Under the pieces are notes generated by a model, which worked only from the letters and a program-made list of their open reading frames with translations, had not been told where the DNA came from and searched no databases. Positions 43,392 to 53,414 of a DNA stretch of 64,000 nucleotides are shown piece by piece (position 1 is the stretch's first letter; each line of letters begins with the position of its first letter). The DNA is from JABDMD01 sp965203475 (GTDB taxonomy: Bacteria > Pseudomonadota > Gammaproteobacteria > UBA4575): NCBI GenBank assembly GCA_965203475.1, contig OZ241890.1:1240001-1304000 (forward strand), written 5' to 3'. A program made the translations under genes and the position numbers.

Positions 43392-46300
43392 CTAGCCGCC
43401 CAATTTTTCCATTAAGTCCTTTGCTGCCTGAATTTGAGATTCATCCCCCTCATTTATCACCTCTAATAAGGTTTCTTTAGCAGCATCAGAATCACCCATA
43501 TCAACAAACGCTTTGGCTAGATCAAGTTTGGTCCCCACTTCCTCAATTAAAGATGGTGGACCTAACTCTTCAAGATCAGTTGCAGTTTGCGCAATGGTCG
43601 CTTCTGCAGGGTCTAAAAATTCAGTATCAACATTACTAATATCAAACTGTTCAGTATCTTCATTTTCGGTAAGTGCAGATTGATAAGCCGCAGTCGCCTC
43701 AGGATCTTCAGGTGTAAGTGCCGTATCGGCCTCCATGCCCAAATCATCTGCAGTGGCTGCAATTGTGTCACCCAAATCTTCTTCAAGTTCGTCTTCGTTA
43801 ATTTCTATTGGCGACAAATCATTCATTGTGGTATCCATACCGATGGAATCTAATTCTTCCGTGAGATCTCCCAAGTCTTCTTTAGCTTCGCTAAGGCCCG
43901 TAGCATCGTGTAACCCTGTTTCTTCTGCACCGATTGCGGTATCAATCTCTGACTGATCTGCAAGCTCATCCGCCAAGTCATCCACTTCAAAATTTAAAAT
44001 GTCTGATGTTTCGCTAGCTTCCATTATTTTGCTGGCAACAGGATCATCGTCCATAGAATCATTTGCAATATCAGGAACATCTATATCAAAGTCTAAACTC
44101 TTATCTTCTTCAGGTTTATTATCCAGTACTGTGTCTTCCAAATCTTCATCTGCCATCGATGTATCAGCAGCGGGTGCTGCTGCAGCGCCACTACCTCCAA
44201 ACAAAGCACTTGATGCAGCAACCTCTTTGCCCATCTCTACAATAGAATTCCATTCGCTGCTGGATTCTCCTAAGGTATCTTTCACAGATTCAGCATAATT
44301 TTCAAAACCGGCTGCATCTTTTTGGCTGTAATAAACTTCGGCCAACTTAACTTTGAAATCCTGACGACCCGGCTCTTTTGCAATGGCATCATTTAATAAG
44401 TCTTGTGCCTGTTGGTGCAATCCATAGGAAATATATACATCCGCCTCTTCAATGATGTCATCGGGCTCATCTCCCTCCGTGTCCATGTCATCTGCATCGG
44501 CATCAACATCAGCAGCCTCGGCAAACACCTGCTCATCAACATCAGCAGTGGTTTGAGAAGAGCTTTGTGGCGTTACAATCGTTTCATCTAAGATGTCATC
44601 AAATGAATCGTCATCCACCGAATCCATCGGTATATCACCAAGACCAATGGACTCAATTGTTTTAACGGAACGTTTTTGACGCCAAGCCTTTAAACCTAGA
44701 AGCACTGCAAGTAAAGCAAAAATTGCTCCACCAATTTTTGTCCAATGTTGTTTTACGGTTTCTGCAATCCCCGCCAATGTTCCCATAATGCCGCCTTCTT
44801 CTGCCGCTACGGGTTGTGCAGGCGGTTTTACTTCAGCTGGTTTGGCCGGCTCTTGCGGCTTAACTTCTGCTGGCTTCTCAGCAACTTCGGTAGGCTGTTC
44901 TTCTGTTGGTGCAGCCTCTTCTTCTGTAATCTCAATCTCGGGCAATGAATCCCAATCAGGTAGAGGTTCTAGTTTTGGTTTTGCAACTTCCTCTTCTACT
45001 TCTATCGGAGGCAAACTGTCAAAATCAGGCAATGCCTCAACTTGTGGCTTTTTTATGGCTTCAGGCTCTGCCTTAGCCACAACTTCGGATGCTTTTTCTT
45101 CGGCTGCTGTTGCTGCTTCTTGTAATTTTTTCTCGGCAGCTGCTGCTTTATCTTCTTCTGTACTGAGTTGTTCTTGTAACTCTTTTAACTGATCATTTTG
45201 AATGTTAATAATCTTTTCTTTTTTCTCAAGCATAGACTCAAGGGCATCAAGACGATTCTTTAATTCTTCATTTTCTTTATCCCGCGATAACATGCGCTCT
45301 TTAGTCAGCGAAAGTTCTTTTTGTAACTTTTGAACTTCCTCTCCGCCTGCAACTTGGGTCGCAGTGGTTTCTGCTGTAGCTTCTTCCGAAGCTAAAATAT
45401 TTAATTCCTGTTTTGGTGCTGAATCAGGTTTAGATTCTTGCAAAGCCTTTTCCGCATCCATGGCTAACTTTGTAGTCGATTCCGTTACTTGATCTGGCGC
45501 ATCTACATTGGTTGCCATCATTTTTTCAGTAATGGTTCCACGATATTCACGCCATAAAGCATTTTGTTGCGTTACTTGAGCCTGCGCATCCGCAATAGAA
45601 ATGTTTTGTGCACTACCTTCTTCCGGCAAGCGTAAAACTGCTCCTGTTTTTAGTAGATTGACGTTGTCTTGTATAAACGCGTCAGGGTTGGCTTGCTGAA
45701 TTGCAATCATCATTTGATTAAGCGAAGTCTCACTACTTTGACTTAATGGCTTTGCAATATCGGATAATGTGTCTCCTTCTTTAGTGACATAACCATCTTC
45801 CACCTCTGCCATCATCACAGTGTCTTCTTCGTAGTCCGCTTCATCTCGAACTACAGGCTCAGAATGATCAACACCTAATGCTTCATCCATTCTGGCACGA
45901 AGTACTTCAATGTCCTCTTCTTCAGGATCCACCATTTCCATGCTTGAGCTTTCTTCAGCCTCTGCAACTTCAGTGGCCTCAGGAATGGTGACCGTATCTT
46001 CAATAACCTCTTCCTCTGCCATCATTTCTTCTGTCTCTTCTGCAACAGCTTGTTCCAATTCTTCAGCCGTCGGCTCTTCTTCTACAATCTCTTCCTCAGC
46101 TTCCACCATCATGGTTTCTTCCACTTCTTCTTCGAAGGGTTCAACGGGTTCTGAATGATCGATTCCGAGTTCACGATCCATGCGTGCGCGTATTTCTGCT
46201 AAATCATCTTGTTCTGATACATCAGGCGTTATGCTGGCTGTGGTTGCCGCTGGTGCCGCCATTTGTTGCTGTTCAACTTCTGGTTGCGCGGGTGGTATTT

Positions 46301-46739
46301 GGGTAACGGGCTGTTCTACTGGTGGAGCACTTTGCTGGGCAAATTCTGGAGGGTCTAATAAAACGGTATATTCTCGTAACAATCTTCCATTAGGCCAAAC
46401 AACTTCAACTAAAAATGTTAAAAAAGGCTCACGAACTGGATCCTTTGAGGTTACACGAATGGCTGTGCTTCCATTCGGCAAGACAACCGGTTGAAATTTA
46501 AGTTGTGTTAAAAAGTAAGGGCGCGGCACACCTACCCGATCAAAAACTTCTACCGGAGCAAGTGACACATTCATTTCTTCTATTTCATCAGCACGTGTAG
46601 AAATTAATTGTATTTGTGCATTAAGAGGTTGGTTAAGTGCAGATCTGACATCAATATCCCCAAGTCCAAGTGAAAATAACTGCCCCGGTAACAGGAGTAA
46701 TAAACTAATGAGAATTAGCCAAGAAGACTTACGCATCAT
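43392..46739 (-). CDS. fimV: FimV-like type IV pilus assembly / polar hub protein
   Basis: An 1115-residue, very acidic inner-membrane protein. It has a signal peptide (about 1-24), then the FimV N-terminal domain starting LGLGDIDVRSALNQPLNA, then a periplasmic LysM domain (about 316-375) for peptidoglycan binding. A Glu-rich linker and coiled coil follow (about 470-560), then one membrane helix near 666-684. The cytoplasmic part carries TPR-like segments near 760-820 and at the extreme C terminus (about 1066-1115). FimV organises type IV pili and the cell pole in Pseudomonas. Two internal duplications are visible: RARMD...DHSEPV twice before the LysM, and LPDxDSLPxIE twice in the linker. Confidence 0.93.
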   Translation of the reverse strand: MMRKSSWLILISLLLLLPGQLFSLGLGDIDVRSALNQPLNAQIQLISTRADEIEEMNVSLAPVEVFDRVGVPRPYFLTQLKFQPVVLPNGSTAIRVTSKDPVREPFLTFLVEVVWPNGRLLREYTVLLDPPEFAQQSAPPVEQPVTQIPPAQPEVEQQQMAAPAATTASITPDVSEQDDLAEIRARMDRELGIDHSEPVEPFEEEVEETMMVEAEEEIVEEEPTAEELEQAVAEETEEMMAEEEVIEDTVTIPEATEVAEAEESSSMEMVDPEEEDIEVLRARMDEALGVDHSEPVVRDEADYEEDTVMMAEVEDGYVTKEGDTLSDIAKPLSQSSETSLNQMMIAIQQANPDAFIQDNVNLLKTGAVLRLPEEGSAQNISIADAQAQVTQQNALWREYRGTITEKMMATNVDAPDQVTESTTKLAMDAEKALQESKPDSAPKQELNILASEEATAETTATQVAGGEEVQKLQKELSLTKERMLSRDKENEELKNRLDALESMLEKKEKIINIQNDQLKELQEQLSTEEDKAAAAEKKLQEAATAAEEKASEVVAKAEPEAIKKPQVEALPDFDSLPPIEVEEEVAKPKLEPLPDWDSLPEIEITEEEAAPTEEQPTEVAEKPAEVKPQEPAKPAEVKPPAQPVAAEEGGIMGTLAGIAETVKQHWTKIGGAIFALLAVLLGLKAWRQKRSVKTIESIGLGDIPMDSVDDDSFDDILDETIVTPQSSSQTTADVDEQVFAEAADVDADADDMDTEGDEPDDIIEEADVYISYGLHQQAQDLLNDAIAKEPGRQDFKVKLAEVYYSQKDAAGFENYAESVKDTLGESSSEWNSIVEMGKEVAASSALFGGSGAAAAPAADTSMADEDLEDTVLDNKPEEDKSLDFDIDVPDIANDSMDDDPVASKIMEASETSDILNFEVDDLADELADQSEIDTAIGAEETGLHDATGLSEAKEDLGDLTEELDSIGMDTTMNDLSPIEINEDELEEDLGDTIAATADDLGMEADTALTPEDPEATAAYQSALTENEDTEQFDISNVDTEFLDPAEATIAQTATDLEELGPPSLIEEVGTKLDLAKAFVDMGDSDAAKETLLEVINEGDESQIQAAKDLMEKLGG

Positions 46740-46863
46740 TTTTGCGATCCACCCTTAGTTGCATTGTTTGCATGAAATTATTAGTGAACGATTACTTTAG
46801 ATTTGGAAAAAATACCTAGAAAATTCCTTGAGTTATCGAAACATTTGTTAGGTCAACTATAAA

Positions 46864-47883
46864 TTAAATATGGTTTTTTATCAAAACTTCAGCTATCTGA
46901 ATGCTGTTTAAAGCAGCTCCCTTCCTCAGATTGTCACTCACCACCCACATGTTTAATCCACGAGGATGTGAAATATCCTCACGGATACGGCCCACAAATA
47001 CAGGATCCGTCCCTTCACCTTCAGTAACAGCTGTTGGATAACCGCCATCTTGATGCTCATCCACAACTACCACGCCTGGGGCGTTGCGTAGTACTTCACG
47101 AGCATCTTCAGCAGACATTTTATCCTTTAGTTCAATGTGAACGGCTTCCGAGTGCCCATACTTCACCGGTATCCGTACCGTGGTTGGGTTCACCAAAATC
47201 GATGAATCTTCCATGATTTTCTGGGTTTCCCAGACCATCTTCATTTCTTCTTTGGTGTAACCATTATCCTGGAACTTATCTATATGGGGTAAGGCATTGA
47301 ATGCAATCTGTTTCGGATAAACGTCACAATTTATAGGTTCATTGTTGATGATCTTACGGCTTTGTACATCCAGTTCATCAATCGCTTCTTTACCCGTACC
47401 CGATACGGCTTGATAAGTTGCAACATTGACTCGTTCAATGCCTACTGCATCATGGATGGGTTTTAATGCAACCACCATTTGAATCGTAGAACAATTAGGA
47501 TTGGCGATAATGCCACGGCTTGTATAGTTGGCAATTTGATGTGAATTGACTTCCGGCACCACCAATGGAATGTCATCGTCGTAACGGAATTGCGAAGTGT
47601 TATCCACCACCACACAGCCCTGTTCGGCGGCCTTTGGTGCATACACTTTCGAAATACTGGCACCCGGTGAAAACAGTCCCACCTGTGTTTTAGAAAAATC
47701 AAAACCATCCAGCTCTTGCACTTCGAGCTCGGCATTATCAAAAGCTACTTTTTTCCCCGCTGAACGAGAACTGGCCAACGCGTAAACGTTATTTACTGGA
47801 AACGCACGTTGCGCCAGTATGGACAACATTTGTTCGCCAACGGCACCAGTCGCGCCAACAACGGCAACATCATATTTTTTCAT
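46864..47883 (-). CDS. asd: Aspartate-semialdehyde dehydrogenase
   Basis: A 339-residue NADPH enzyme that makes aspartate semialdehyde for lysine, diaminopimelate, threonine and methionine. The nucleotide loop GATGAVG is at 10-16, the catalytic Cys131 lies in NPNCSTIQMV, and the active-site His is in SHPRGLN. It lies downstream of leuB with a 43-base gap and upstream of fimV, as in Pseudomonas. Confidence 0.96.
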   Translation of the reverse strand: MKKYDVAVVGATGAVGEQMLSILAQRAFPVNNVYALASSRSAGKKVAFDNAELEVQELDGFDFSKTQVGLFSPGASISKVYAPKAAEQGCVVVDNTSQFRYDDDIPLVVPEVNSHQIANYTSRGIIANPNCSTIQMVVALKPIHDAVGIERVNVATYQAVSGTGKEAIDELDVQSRKIINNEPINCDVYPKQIAFNALPHIDKFQDNGYTKEEMKMVWETQKIMEDSSILVNPTTVRIPVKYGHSEAVHIELKDKMSAEDAREVLRNAPGVVVVDEHQDGGYPTAVTEGEGTDPVFVGRIREDISHPRGLNMWVVSDNLRKGAALNSIQIAEVLIKNHI

Positions 47884-47926
47884 AGTTACTATTTTTGATT
47901 TGTAAAAGGTGTTGTTTAGATTTAAA

Positions 47927-49000
47927 TTAATTTAGTTGATCAAGTACAGCATTTCCCATGGCTTCAGTTCCAATCACCTGTTCACCGTCTGCAACAATAT
48001 CTGCCGTGCGTAAGCCGGCTTCAATAACTCGCTGGACAGCAGTGTCTACTTTATTGGCAAGTGCTGTTTCATTCAAACTGTAACGCAACATCATTGCTAC
48101 CGATAAAATCGTTGCCAATGGATTTGCTTTGTCTTGACCTGCAATATCAGGTGCAGAACCGTGGATGGGTTCATACATGCCCTTGTCATTGATATCCAGA
48201 GAAGCTGAGGGAAGCATGCCGATCGATCCGGTTAACATGGCTGCGGCATCCGAGAGAATATCGCCAAACATATTTCCAGTTAATACAACATCAAATTGAT
48301 TCGGATCTTTGACCAACTGCATGGCTGCGTTATCGACATACATATGGCTCAGGCTCACTTCATTAAATTCGGTATGCACAGATTCGACTACTTCACGCCA
48401 TAATTCGGAGACTTCTAAAACATTGGCTTTATCTACGGAGCAGAGTTTGTTATTTCTTTTCTGCGCAATCCTAAATGCCACTTTTGCAATACGCGTGATT
48501 TCATTTTCATCGTATATCAGTGTATTAAAACCTTGACGTACTCCTTGTTCGGCGATGCGAATGCCTCGTGGTTCGCCAAAATAAATCCCGCCGGTAAGTT
48601 CACGCACAATCATAATGTCTAGGTTGGCCACTAATTCTGGTTTTAAAGAAGAAGCGTTTGCTAATGCCTTATACAAAATAGCTGGTCGTAAATTTGCAAA
48701 AAGATCAAGCTCAGACCTGATTCGTAACAGTCCTTTTTCCGGGCGTAAATCTCGTTCAACTTTTTCATATTGCGGTCCGCCCACAGCTCCTAACAAAATG
48801 GCATCGGACATTCTTGCCAGTTGCAAGGTTTCATCGGGTAAAGGATTACCACTTTTATCAAATGCACTTCCACCTATTAATGCTTCATGAATTGTTGCCT
48901 GCAGCCCGTGCTTTTCTTGCAAACACTGTAGTACCTTGAATGCTTGCGCAATTACTTCAGGACCAATTCCATCACCAGGCAATAATAATATTGTGTGCAT
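47927..49000 (-). CDS. leuB: 3-isopropylmalate dehydrogenase
   Basis: A 357-residue NAD enzyme of leucine synthesis that oxidises and decarboxylates 3-isopropylmalate. It has the family features LLPGDGIGPE at the N terminus, substrate-binding Arg residues in LRIRSEL and RELTGGIYFGE, and the metal site block NMFGDILSD. It follows leuD by 16 bases. Confidence 0.97.
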   Translation of the reverse strand: MHTILLLPGDGIGPEVIAQAFKVLQCLQEKHGLQATIHEALIGGSAFDKSGNPLPDETLQLARMSDAILLGAVGGPQYEKVERDLRPEKGLLRIRSELDLFANLRPAILYKALANASSLKPELVANLDIMIVRELTGGIYFGEPRGIRIAEQGVRQGFNTLIYDENEITRIAKVAFRIAQKRNNKLCSVDKANVLEVSELWREVVESVHTEFNEVSLSHMYVDNAAMQLVKDPNQFDVVLTGNMFGDILSDAAAMLTGSIGMLPSASLDINDKGMYEPIHGSAPDIAGQDKANPLATILSVAMMLRYSLNETALANKVDTAVQRVIEAGLRTADIVADGEQVIGTEAMGNAVLDQLN

Positions 49001-49016
49001 GAAAAACCGTAAATGT

Positions 49017-49655
49017 TTATCTAAACAACCAAGGACTGGTTTGCTTTAATTGCTGCTCGTAGGCTTTAATTTTATCTGCATCCTGCAAAGTGATATCAAT
49101 TTCATCATAACCATGTAACAAGCAATATTTTTGAAATTCTTCAATTTCAAATTCATATCGCTTCCCATCTTGTGCAACAACCGTTTGTGCATGCAAATCG
49201 ATTACGCTGCTAAAATTTGCATCAGCTTCAACATGCTGGAACAAATGTTCAACCTGATCCGCCGTCAGTGTTACAGGTAAAAGACCATTTTTATAACAGT
49301 TACTACGAAAGATATCTGCAAAACTGGACGCTACTACCACCTCAAAGCCATAATCTAAAATTGACCATACGGCGTGTTCTCGTGAAGAACCACAACCAAA
49401 GTTTTCACGTGCCAACAAGAATTTCGCATTTTTATAAATCGAATGATTTAACACAAATTCTTCGTTTAATGCGCGTTGACTGTGATCTTGTCCCAAAACC
49501 CCTGGATCTCGATAACGCCAATTATCAAATAGATTCACACCAAAGCCGGTGCGTTTCACCGACTTTAAATATTGTTGGGGAATAATGGCATCGGTATCTA
49601 CATTGCTGCGGTTCAAAGGCAAAAATGTCGATTCAAGTTGTGTAAACGCTTTCAT
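49017..49655 (-). CDS. leuD: 3-isopropylmalate dehydratase small subunit
   Basis: A 212-residue swivel-domain subunit of isopropylmalate isomerase. NVDTDAIIPQQYLK near the N terminus and the substrate loop GCGSSREHA are present. Its ATG shares one base with the leuC stop (TAATG), coupling the two subunits. Confidence 0.97.
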   Translation of the reverse strand: MKAFTQLESTFLPLNRSNVDTDAIIPQQYLKSVKRTGFGVNLFDNWRYRDPGVLGQDHSQRALNEEFVLNHSIYKNAKFLLARENFGCGSSREHAVWSILDYGFEVVVASSFADIFRSNCYKNGLLPVTLTADQVEHLFQHVEADANFSSVIDLHAQTVVAQDGKRYEFEIEEFQKYCLLHGYDEIDITLQDADKIKAYEQQLKQTSPWLFR

Positions 49656-51037
49656 TACAAATACTTTCTTACATCTACAAAATGACCATGTACGGCAGCC
49701 GCAGCAGCCATCGCCGGACTCACTAAGTGAGTGCGCCCCCCTTTACCTTGCCTACCTTCAAAATTTCGATTTGAAGTAGATGCACATCGTTCTCCTTCAG
49801 ATAACTGATCTGCATTCATTCCTAAACACATGGAACAACCCGGTTCACGCCATTCAAAACCGGCTTGTTTAAAAACCTGATCTAAGCCTTCTTGTTCTGC
49901 TTGTTGTTTTACTAAACCGGAACCCGGCACTACCATGGCCAATTTTATATTGTCCGCAATTGTTTGATCTTGAATTACATTGGCTGCTGCACGTAAATCT
50001 TCAATACGCGAATTTGTGCAAGAACCAATAAACACTTTGTCCAGTTTAATCGTGTTAATAGGAGTTCCCGGTGTGAGTCCCATATATTGCAATGACCTCT
50101 TTTGATCCGGTGTGTTATCCCCGGGTACAACATCATCGATATCCACCACCATTTCTGGTGAGGTGCCCCAGGTCACTTGCGGTTTCAAAGCAGCAGCATC
50201 GATGTGAATCAACTCATCAAAATTTGCGCCTTCATCAGTATGTAAGGTTTTCCAAAATTCTGTCGCCTTTTCCCAATGTTCGCCGGTTGGTGCAAAGGGT
50301 CGATTTGCAACATACTCAATGGTTGCATCATCCACTGCCACCATCCCTGCTCTAGCGCCTGCTTCAATAGCCATATTACAAATAGTCATTCTTGCTTCAA
50401 TTGATAATGAACGTATTGCGCTTCCAGCAAATTCTATGGTGTAACCTGTAGCGCCTGCTGTACCTAATTTTGCGATGATGGCTAACATAACATCTTTTGC
50501 ACTAACGCCTGATTGTAAGTTTCCATCCACTTTCACCAACATGTTTTTAGATTTTTTTAACAACAAACACTGTGTTGCTAGCACATGCTCAACTTCAGAT
50601 GTACCTATTCCAAACGCTAGCGCACCCAAAGCGCCATGAGTAGAAGTATGCGAATCACCACACACAATCGTCATCCCAGGCAATGAGGCACCTTGTTCAG
50701 GACCAATTACATGCACAATTCCTTGTCGCACATCTAACATCGGAAATTGTGTAACAGAAAATTCTTTACAATTTTGATCTAAAGTGTCGACTTGTATTTT
50801 AGAAATAGGATCATCAATGCCTAAACTTCTTTCTGTAGTCGGCACATTATGGTCAGCAGTCGCTAAAATAGAATCTGTACGCCACAAATTACGCTTTGCA
50901 AGTCGTAATCCTTCAAAGGCTTGTGGCGAAGTGACTTCGTGCACTAAATGACGATCTATATAAAGTAACGTGACACCATCGTCGCGCTCATGCACAGCGT
51001 GGTTCTGCCATACTTTGTCGTAAAGTGTTTTACTCAT
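49655..51037 (-). CDS. leuC: 3-isopropylmalate dehydratase large subunit
   Basis: A 460-residue aconitase-family subunit. The 4Fe-4S cluster ligands lie in IGSCTNSR and in GCSMCLGMN, and the catalytic block GDSHTSTHGA is intact. ATG 51037 (MSKTLYDKVW) is taken as start because it matches the family N terminus; the frame opens 14 codons earlier, but that part overlaps the upstream transporter gene. leuA is not in the window. Confidence 0.97.
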   Translation of the reverse strand: MSKTLYDKVWQNHAVHERDDGVTLLYIDRHLVHEVTSPQAFEGLRLAKRNLWRTDSILATADHNVPTTERSLGIDDPISKIQVDTLDQNCKEFSVTQFPMLDVRQGIVHVIGPEQGASLPGMTIVCGDSHTSTHGALGALAFGIGTSEVEHVLATQCLLLKKSKNMLVKVDGNLQSGVSAKDVMLAIIAKLGTAGATGYTIEFAGSAIRSLSIEARMTICNMAIEAGARAGMVAVDDATIEYVANRPFAPTGEHWEKATEFWKTLHTDEGANFDELIHIDAAALKPQVTWGTSPEMVVDIDDVVPGDNTPDQKRSLQYMGLTPGTPINTIKLDKVFIGSCTNSRIEDLRAAANVIQDQTIADNIKLAMVVPGSGLVKQQAEQEGLDQVFKQAGFEWREPGCSMCLGMNADQLSEGERCASTSNRNFEGRQGKGGRTHLVSPAMAAAAAVHGHFVDVRKYL

Positions 51038-51047
51038 GTTAAAAAAT

Positions 51048-52217
51048 TTAAAAAAGCGTTTGTTTTTTCGGTTTAGCAATAATTATGTATTGCAACAGTG
51101 CCAATACGGCTATCGCCATGGCCAACATAAAGACCGCTGAGGATCCAATTACGTTCCAACTATATCCACCTAATAAACTCCCAAGCGACCCCCCTAATCC
51201 AAAGCTTATACTGGAGTAGAGCGCCTGGCCTCGTCCTTGAATGCTGCCAGTAAAATATTCATCGATTAAATGAATTGCTGACGCATGAAATAGGCCATAA
51301 GAAGCCGCATGTAATAGTTGGGCAAATAAAAGCCACGCAATTGTATCTGCACAATTAGCGATTAACCACCATCGCAATACCGTCATAAGCATTGCAATTA
51401 CCAACAAATATGCTGGCCCATAACGTGGTAACCACCGCGCCACGTAGATAAACACAACTACCTCCGCAATTACTCCCAAAGACCACAATTGACCAATTAA
51501 GGTGCGGGAATAGTTTAATTCCTCAAGATATATACTGAAAAAAGCATAATAAGGGCCGTGGCTTGCCTGAACCAGGAAACATGCGATTAACAATGCAAGC
51601 ACAGGTGGTTTTACACATGTTTTTACTAATGATTTTTTAGACTTTGAAAATTGTTCAATTACAGGTTCCTGAACAAATAATGTATTGATCCAGATTAAAA
51701 ACAAAATAATTAAAATTACCCAAGGCAGAATTTGTATACCTTGATACTGAAGCACTGGAGCCAACAAAGAAGAAGTAATAATAAAACCAATAGAACCCCA
51801 TAATCTTATCCTTGCATAATAATGTTTACTCTCGCCTAAATGGCTCATGGTTGCTGCCTCGAATTGAGGTAAAGCTGCATTCCAAAAAAAACTAAACCCT
51901 GCAAGAATAACGAGTAAAAGCCAATAACCTTTCGCAAACAAAACCAAAGAAAAAATTCCTGTACCAATAAATGCGGCAACGCGAATGATCCACACGCGCT
52001 TACCCGTATGATCTGCAATCCAACCCCAGATATTGGGCGCAATAATTTTTGTCGATAATAAAACAGCAGAAAGTTCACCAATTTCTGCCGCCGAAAATTC
52101 CAAATGCTTTAAATATAAATTCCAATAGGGAATAAAAGCACCAATACTTGCAAAATAAAAAAAGTAAAACCCTGCAAGGGAACGATGGGAAACAGAGCTG
52201 TTGCGCTCAGTACTCAT
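51048..52217 (-). CDS. Major facilitator transporter (HcaT/MFS_1-like)
   Basis: A 389-residue inner-membrane transporter with about 12 hydrophobic segments. The N-terminal region GAFIPYWNLYLKHLEFSAAEIG and the loop WGWIADHTGKR fit the MFS_1-like branch that includes nucleoside transporters and HcaT. The substrate is unknown. ATG 52217 is preferred over a TTG two codons earlier. It lies 10 bases upstream of leuC and 18 bases downstream of aroC on the same strand, so it is probably co-transcribed with both. Confidence 0.87.
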   Translation of the reverse strand: MSTERNSSVSHRSLAGFYFFYFASIGAFIPYWNLYLKHLEFSAAEIGELSAVLLSTKIIAPNIWGWIADHTGKRVWIIRVAAFIGTGIFSLVLFAKGYWLLLVILAGFSFFWNAALPQFEAATMSHLGESKHYYARIRLWGSIGFIITSSLLAPVLQYQGIQILPWVILIILFLIWINTLFVQEPVIEQFSKSKKSLVKTCVKPPVLALLIACFLVQASHGPYYAFFSIYLEELNYSRTLIGQLWSLGVIAEVVVFIYVARWLPRYGPAYLLVIAMLMTVLRWWLIANCADTIAWLLFAQLLHAASYGLFHASAIHLIDEYFTGSIQGRGQALYSSISFGLGGSLGSLLGGYSWNVIGSSAVFMLAMAIAVLALLQYIIIAKPKKQTLF

Positions 52218-52235
52218 AATCAAAAATAAGTGGCT

Positions 52236-53333
52236 TTAGACCGAAGCAGGAATGTCCGGTGTAGAACTGTCTACGTCAGAATTTTGTGCGCGATGTCTTA
52301 ACAGATGATCCATCAACACAATGGCTAACATAGCCTCCGCAATGGGCACACCACGAATTCCTACACAGGGATCATGCCGACCTTTAGTAACTATTTCGGT
52401 GGCATTGCCTTCAACATCGATCGTTTTTCCAGGTATACGAATACTCGAAGTAGGTTTAAATGCAACGCTAACCATTACGTCTTGTCCAGAAGATATTCCG
52501 CCTAATGTGCCGCCTGCATTATTAGTCAAAAAGCCCTGTGACGTAATTTCATCACGATGTTCACTGCCTTTTTGCGTGACACTGTTAAAACCTGCACCAA
52601 TTTCAACTCCTTTTACTGCATTGATACTCATCATGGCATACGCAATATCTGCATCTAAGCGATCAAACACTGGTTCTCCTAAACCAATGGGTACACGACT
52701 GGCAACAACGTTAACACGTGCACCAACCGAATCTCCTTGTTTCCGAATATCGTCTAGATAATTTTCTAATTCAGAAATTTTATTTTTGTCTGAGCAAAAG
52801 AAAGGATTGTTTTCAATTTCGCTCCATTCACAAAATGGCAGTTCAATTTCACCCAACTGCGCAAGGTAAGCACGAATGGATAAATTAAACTTTTGTTGTA
52901 AATATTTTTTTGCAATTGCCCCTGCTGCAACGCGAATTGCCGTTTCTCGTGCAGAAGATCTCCCACCTCCACAATAGTCTCGCAACCCATATTTTTTTAA
53001 ATAGGTGTAATCGGCATGACCAGGACGAAATTTATCTTTAATTTCAGAATAATCCTTAGAACGCGCATCTTGGTTGTAAATAATCAAGCCAATAGGCGCA
53101 CCTGTAGTTTTACCTTCAAATATTCCTGACAAGATTTCAACCTGATCGGGCTCTCGGCGTTGTGTGGTATGCCGTGACTTACCGGGGCGCCTTCGTTCAA
53201 GCTCAAATTGTAAATCTTCCTCACTTAAACCCAGCCCTGGCGGACACCCATCGACGATTCCGCCAATGGCTGCTCCATGGCTTTCTCCGAATGTCGTTAG
53301 TGTAAATAGTTTTCCAATTGAATTGCCTGACAT
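52236..53333 (-). CDS. aroC: Chorismate synthase
   Basis: A 365-residue FMN-dependent lyase that forms chorismate in the last shared step of aromatic amino-acid synthesis. The three signatures are present: GESHGAAIGGIVDGCPPG near the N terminus, GGGRSSARET around 120-130, and the C-terminal RHDPCVGIRG. It is the first gene of a probable aroC-MFS-leuCDB operon and is divergent from the SCO gene with an 81-base gap. Confidence 0.97.
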   Translation of the reverse strand: MSGNSIGKLFTLTTFGESHGAAIGGIVDGCPPGLGLSEEDLQFELERRRPGKSRHTTQRREPDQVEILSGIFEGKTTGAPIGLIIYNQDARSKDYSEIKDKFRPGHADYTYLKKYGLRDYCGGGRSSARETAIRVAAGAIAKKYLQQKFNLSIRAYLAQLGEIELPFCEWSEIENNPFFCSDKNKISELENYLDDIRKQGDSVGARVNVVASRVPIGLGEPVFDRLDADIAYAMMSINAVKGVEIGAGFNSVTQKGSEHRDEITSQGFLTNNAGGTLGGISSGQDVMVSVAFKPTSSIRIPGKTIDVEGNATEIVTKGRHDPCVGIRGVPIAEAMLAIVLMDHLLRHRAQNSDVDSSTPDIPASV

Positions 53334-53414
53334 CTCTTTATTGTAGCATTTTCAGCATCAGAACTATTACTAATGTTTACTGTATAGAAAATTTGTCTAT
53401 GAAATAATATCGAC

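Noticed and set aside
44788..45192. Long antisense frames inside fimV, rich in Ser and Ala
   Set aside because: They are the complement of the Glu- and Ala-rich low-complexity linker of FimV, which suppresses stops on the opposite strand.
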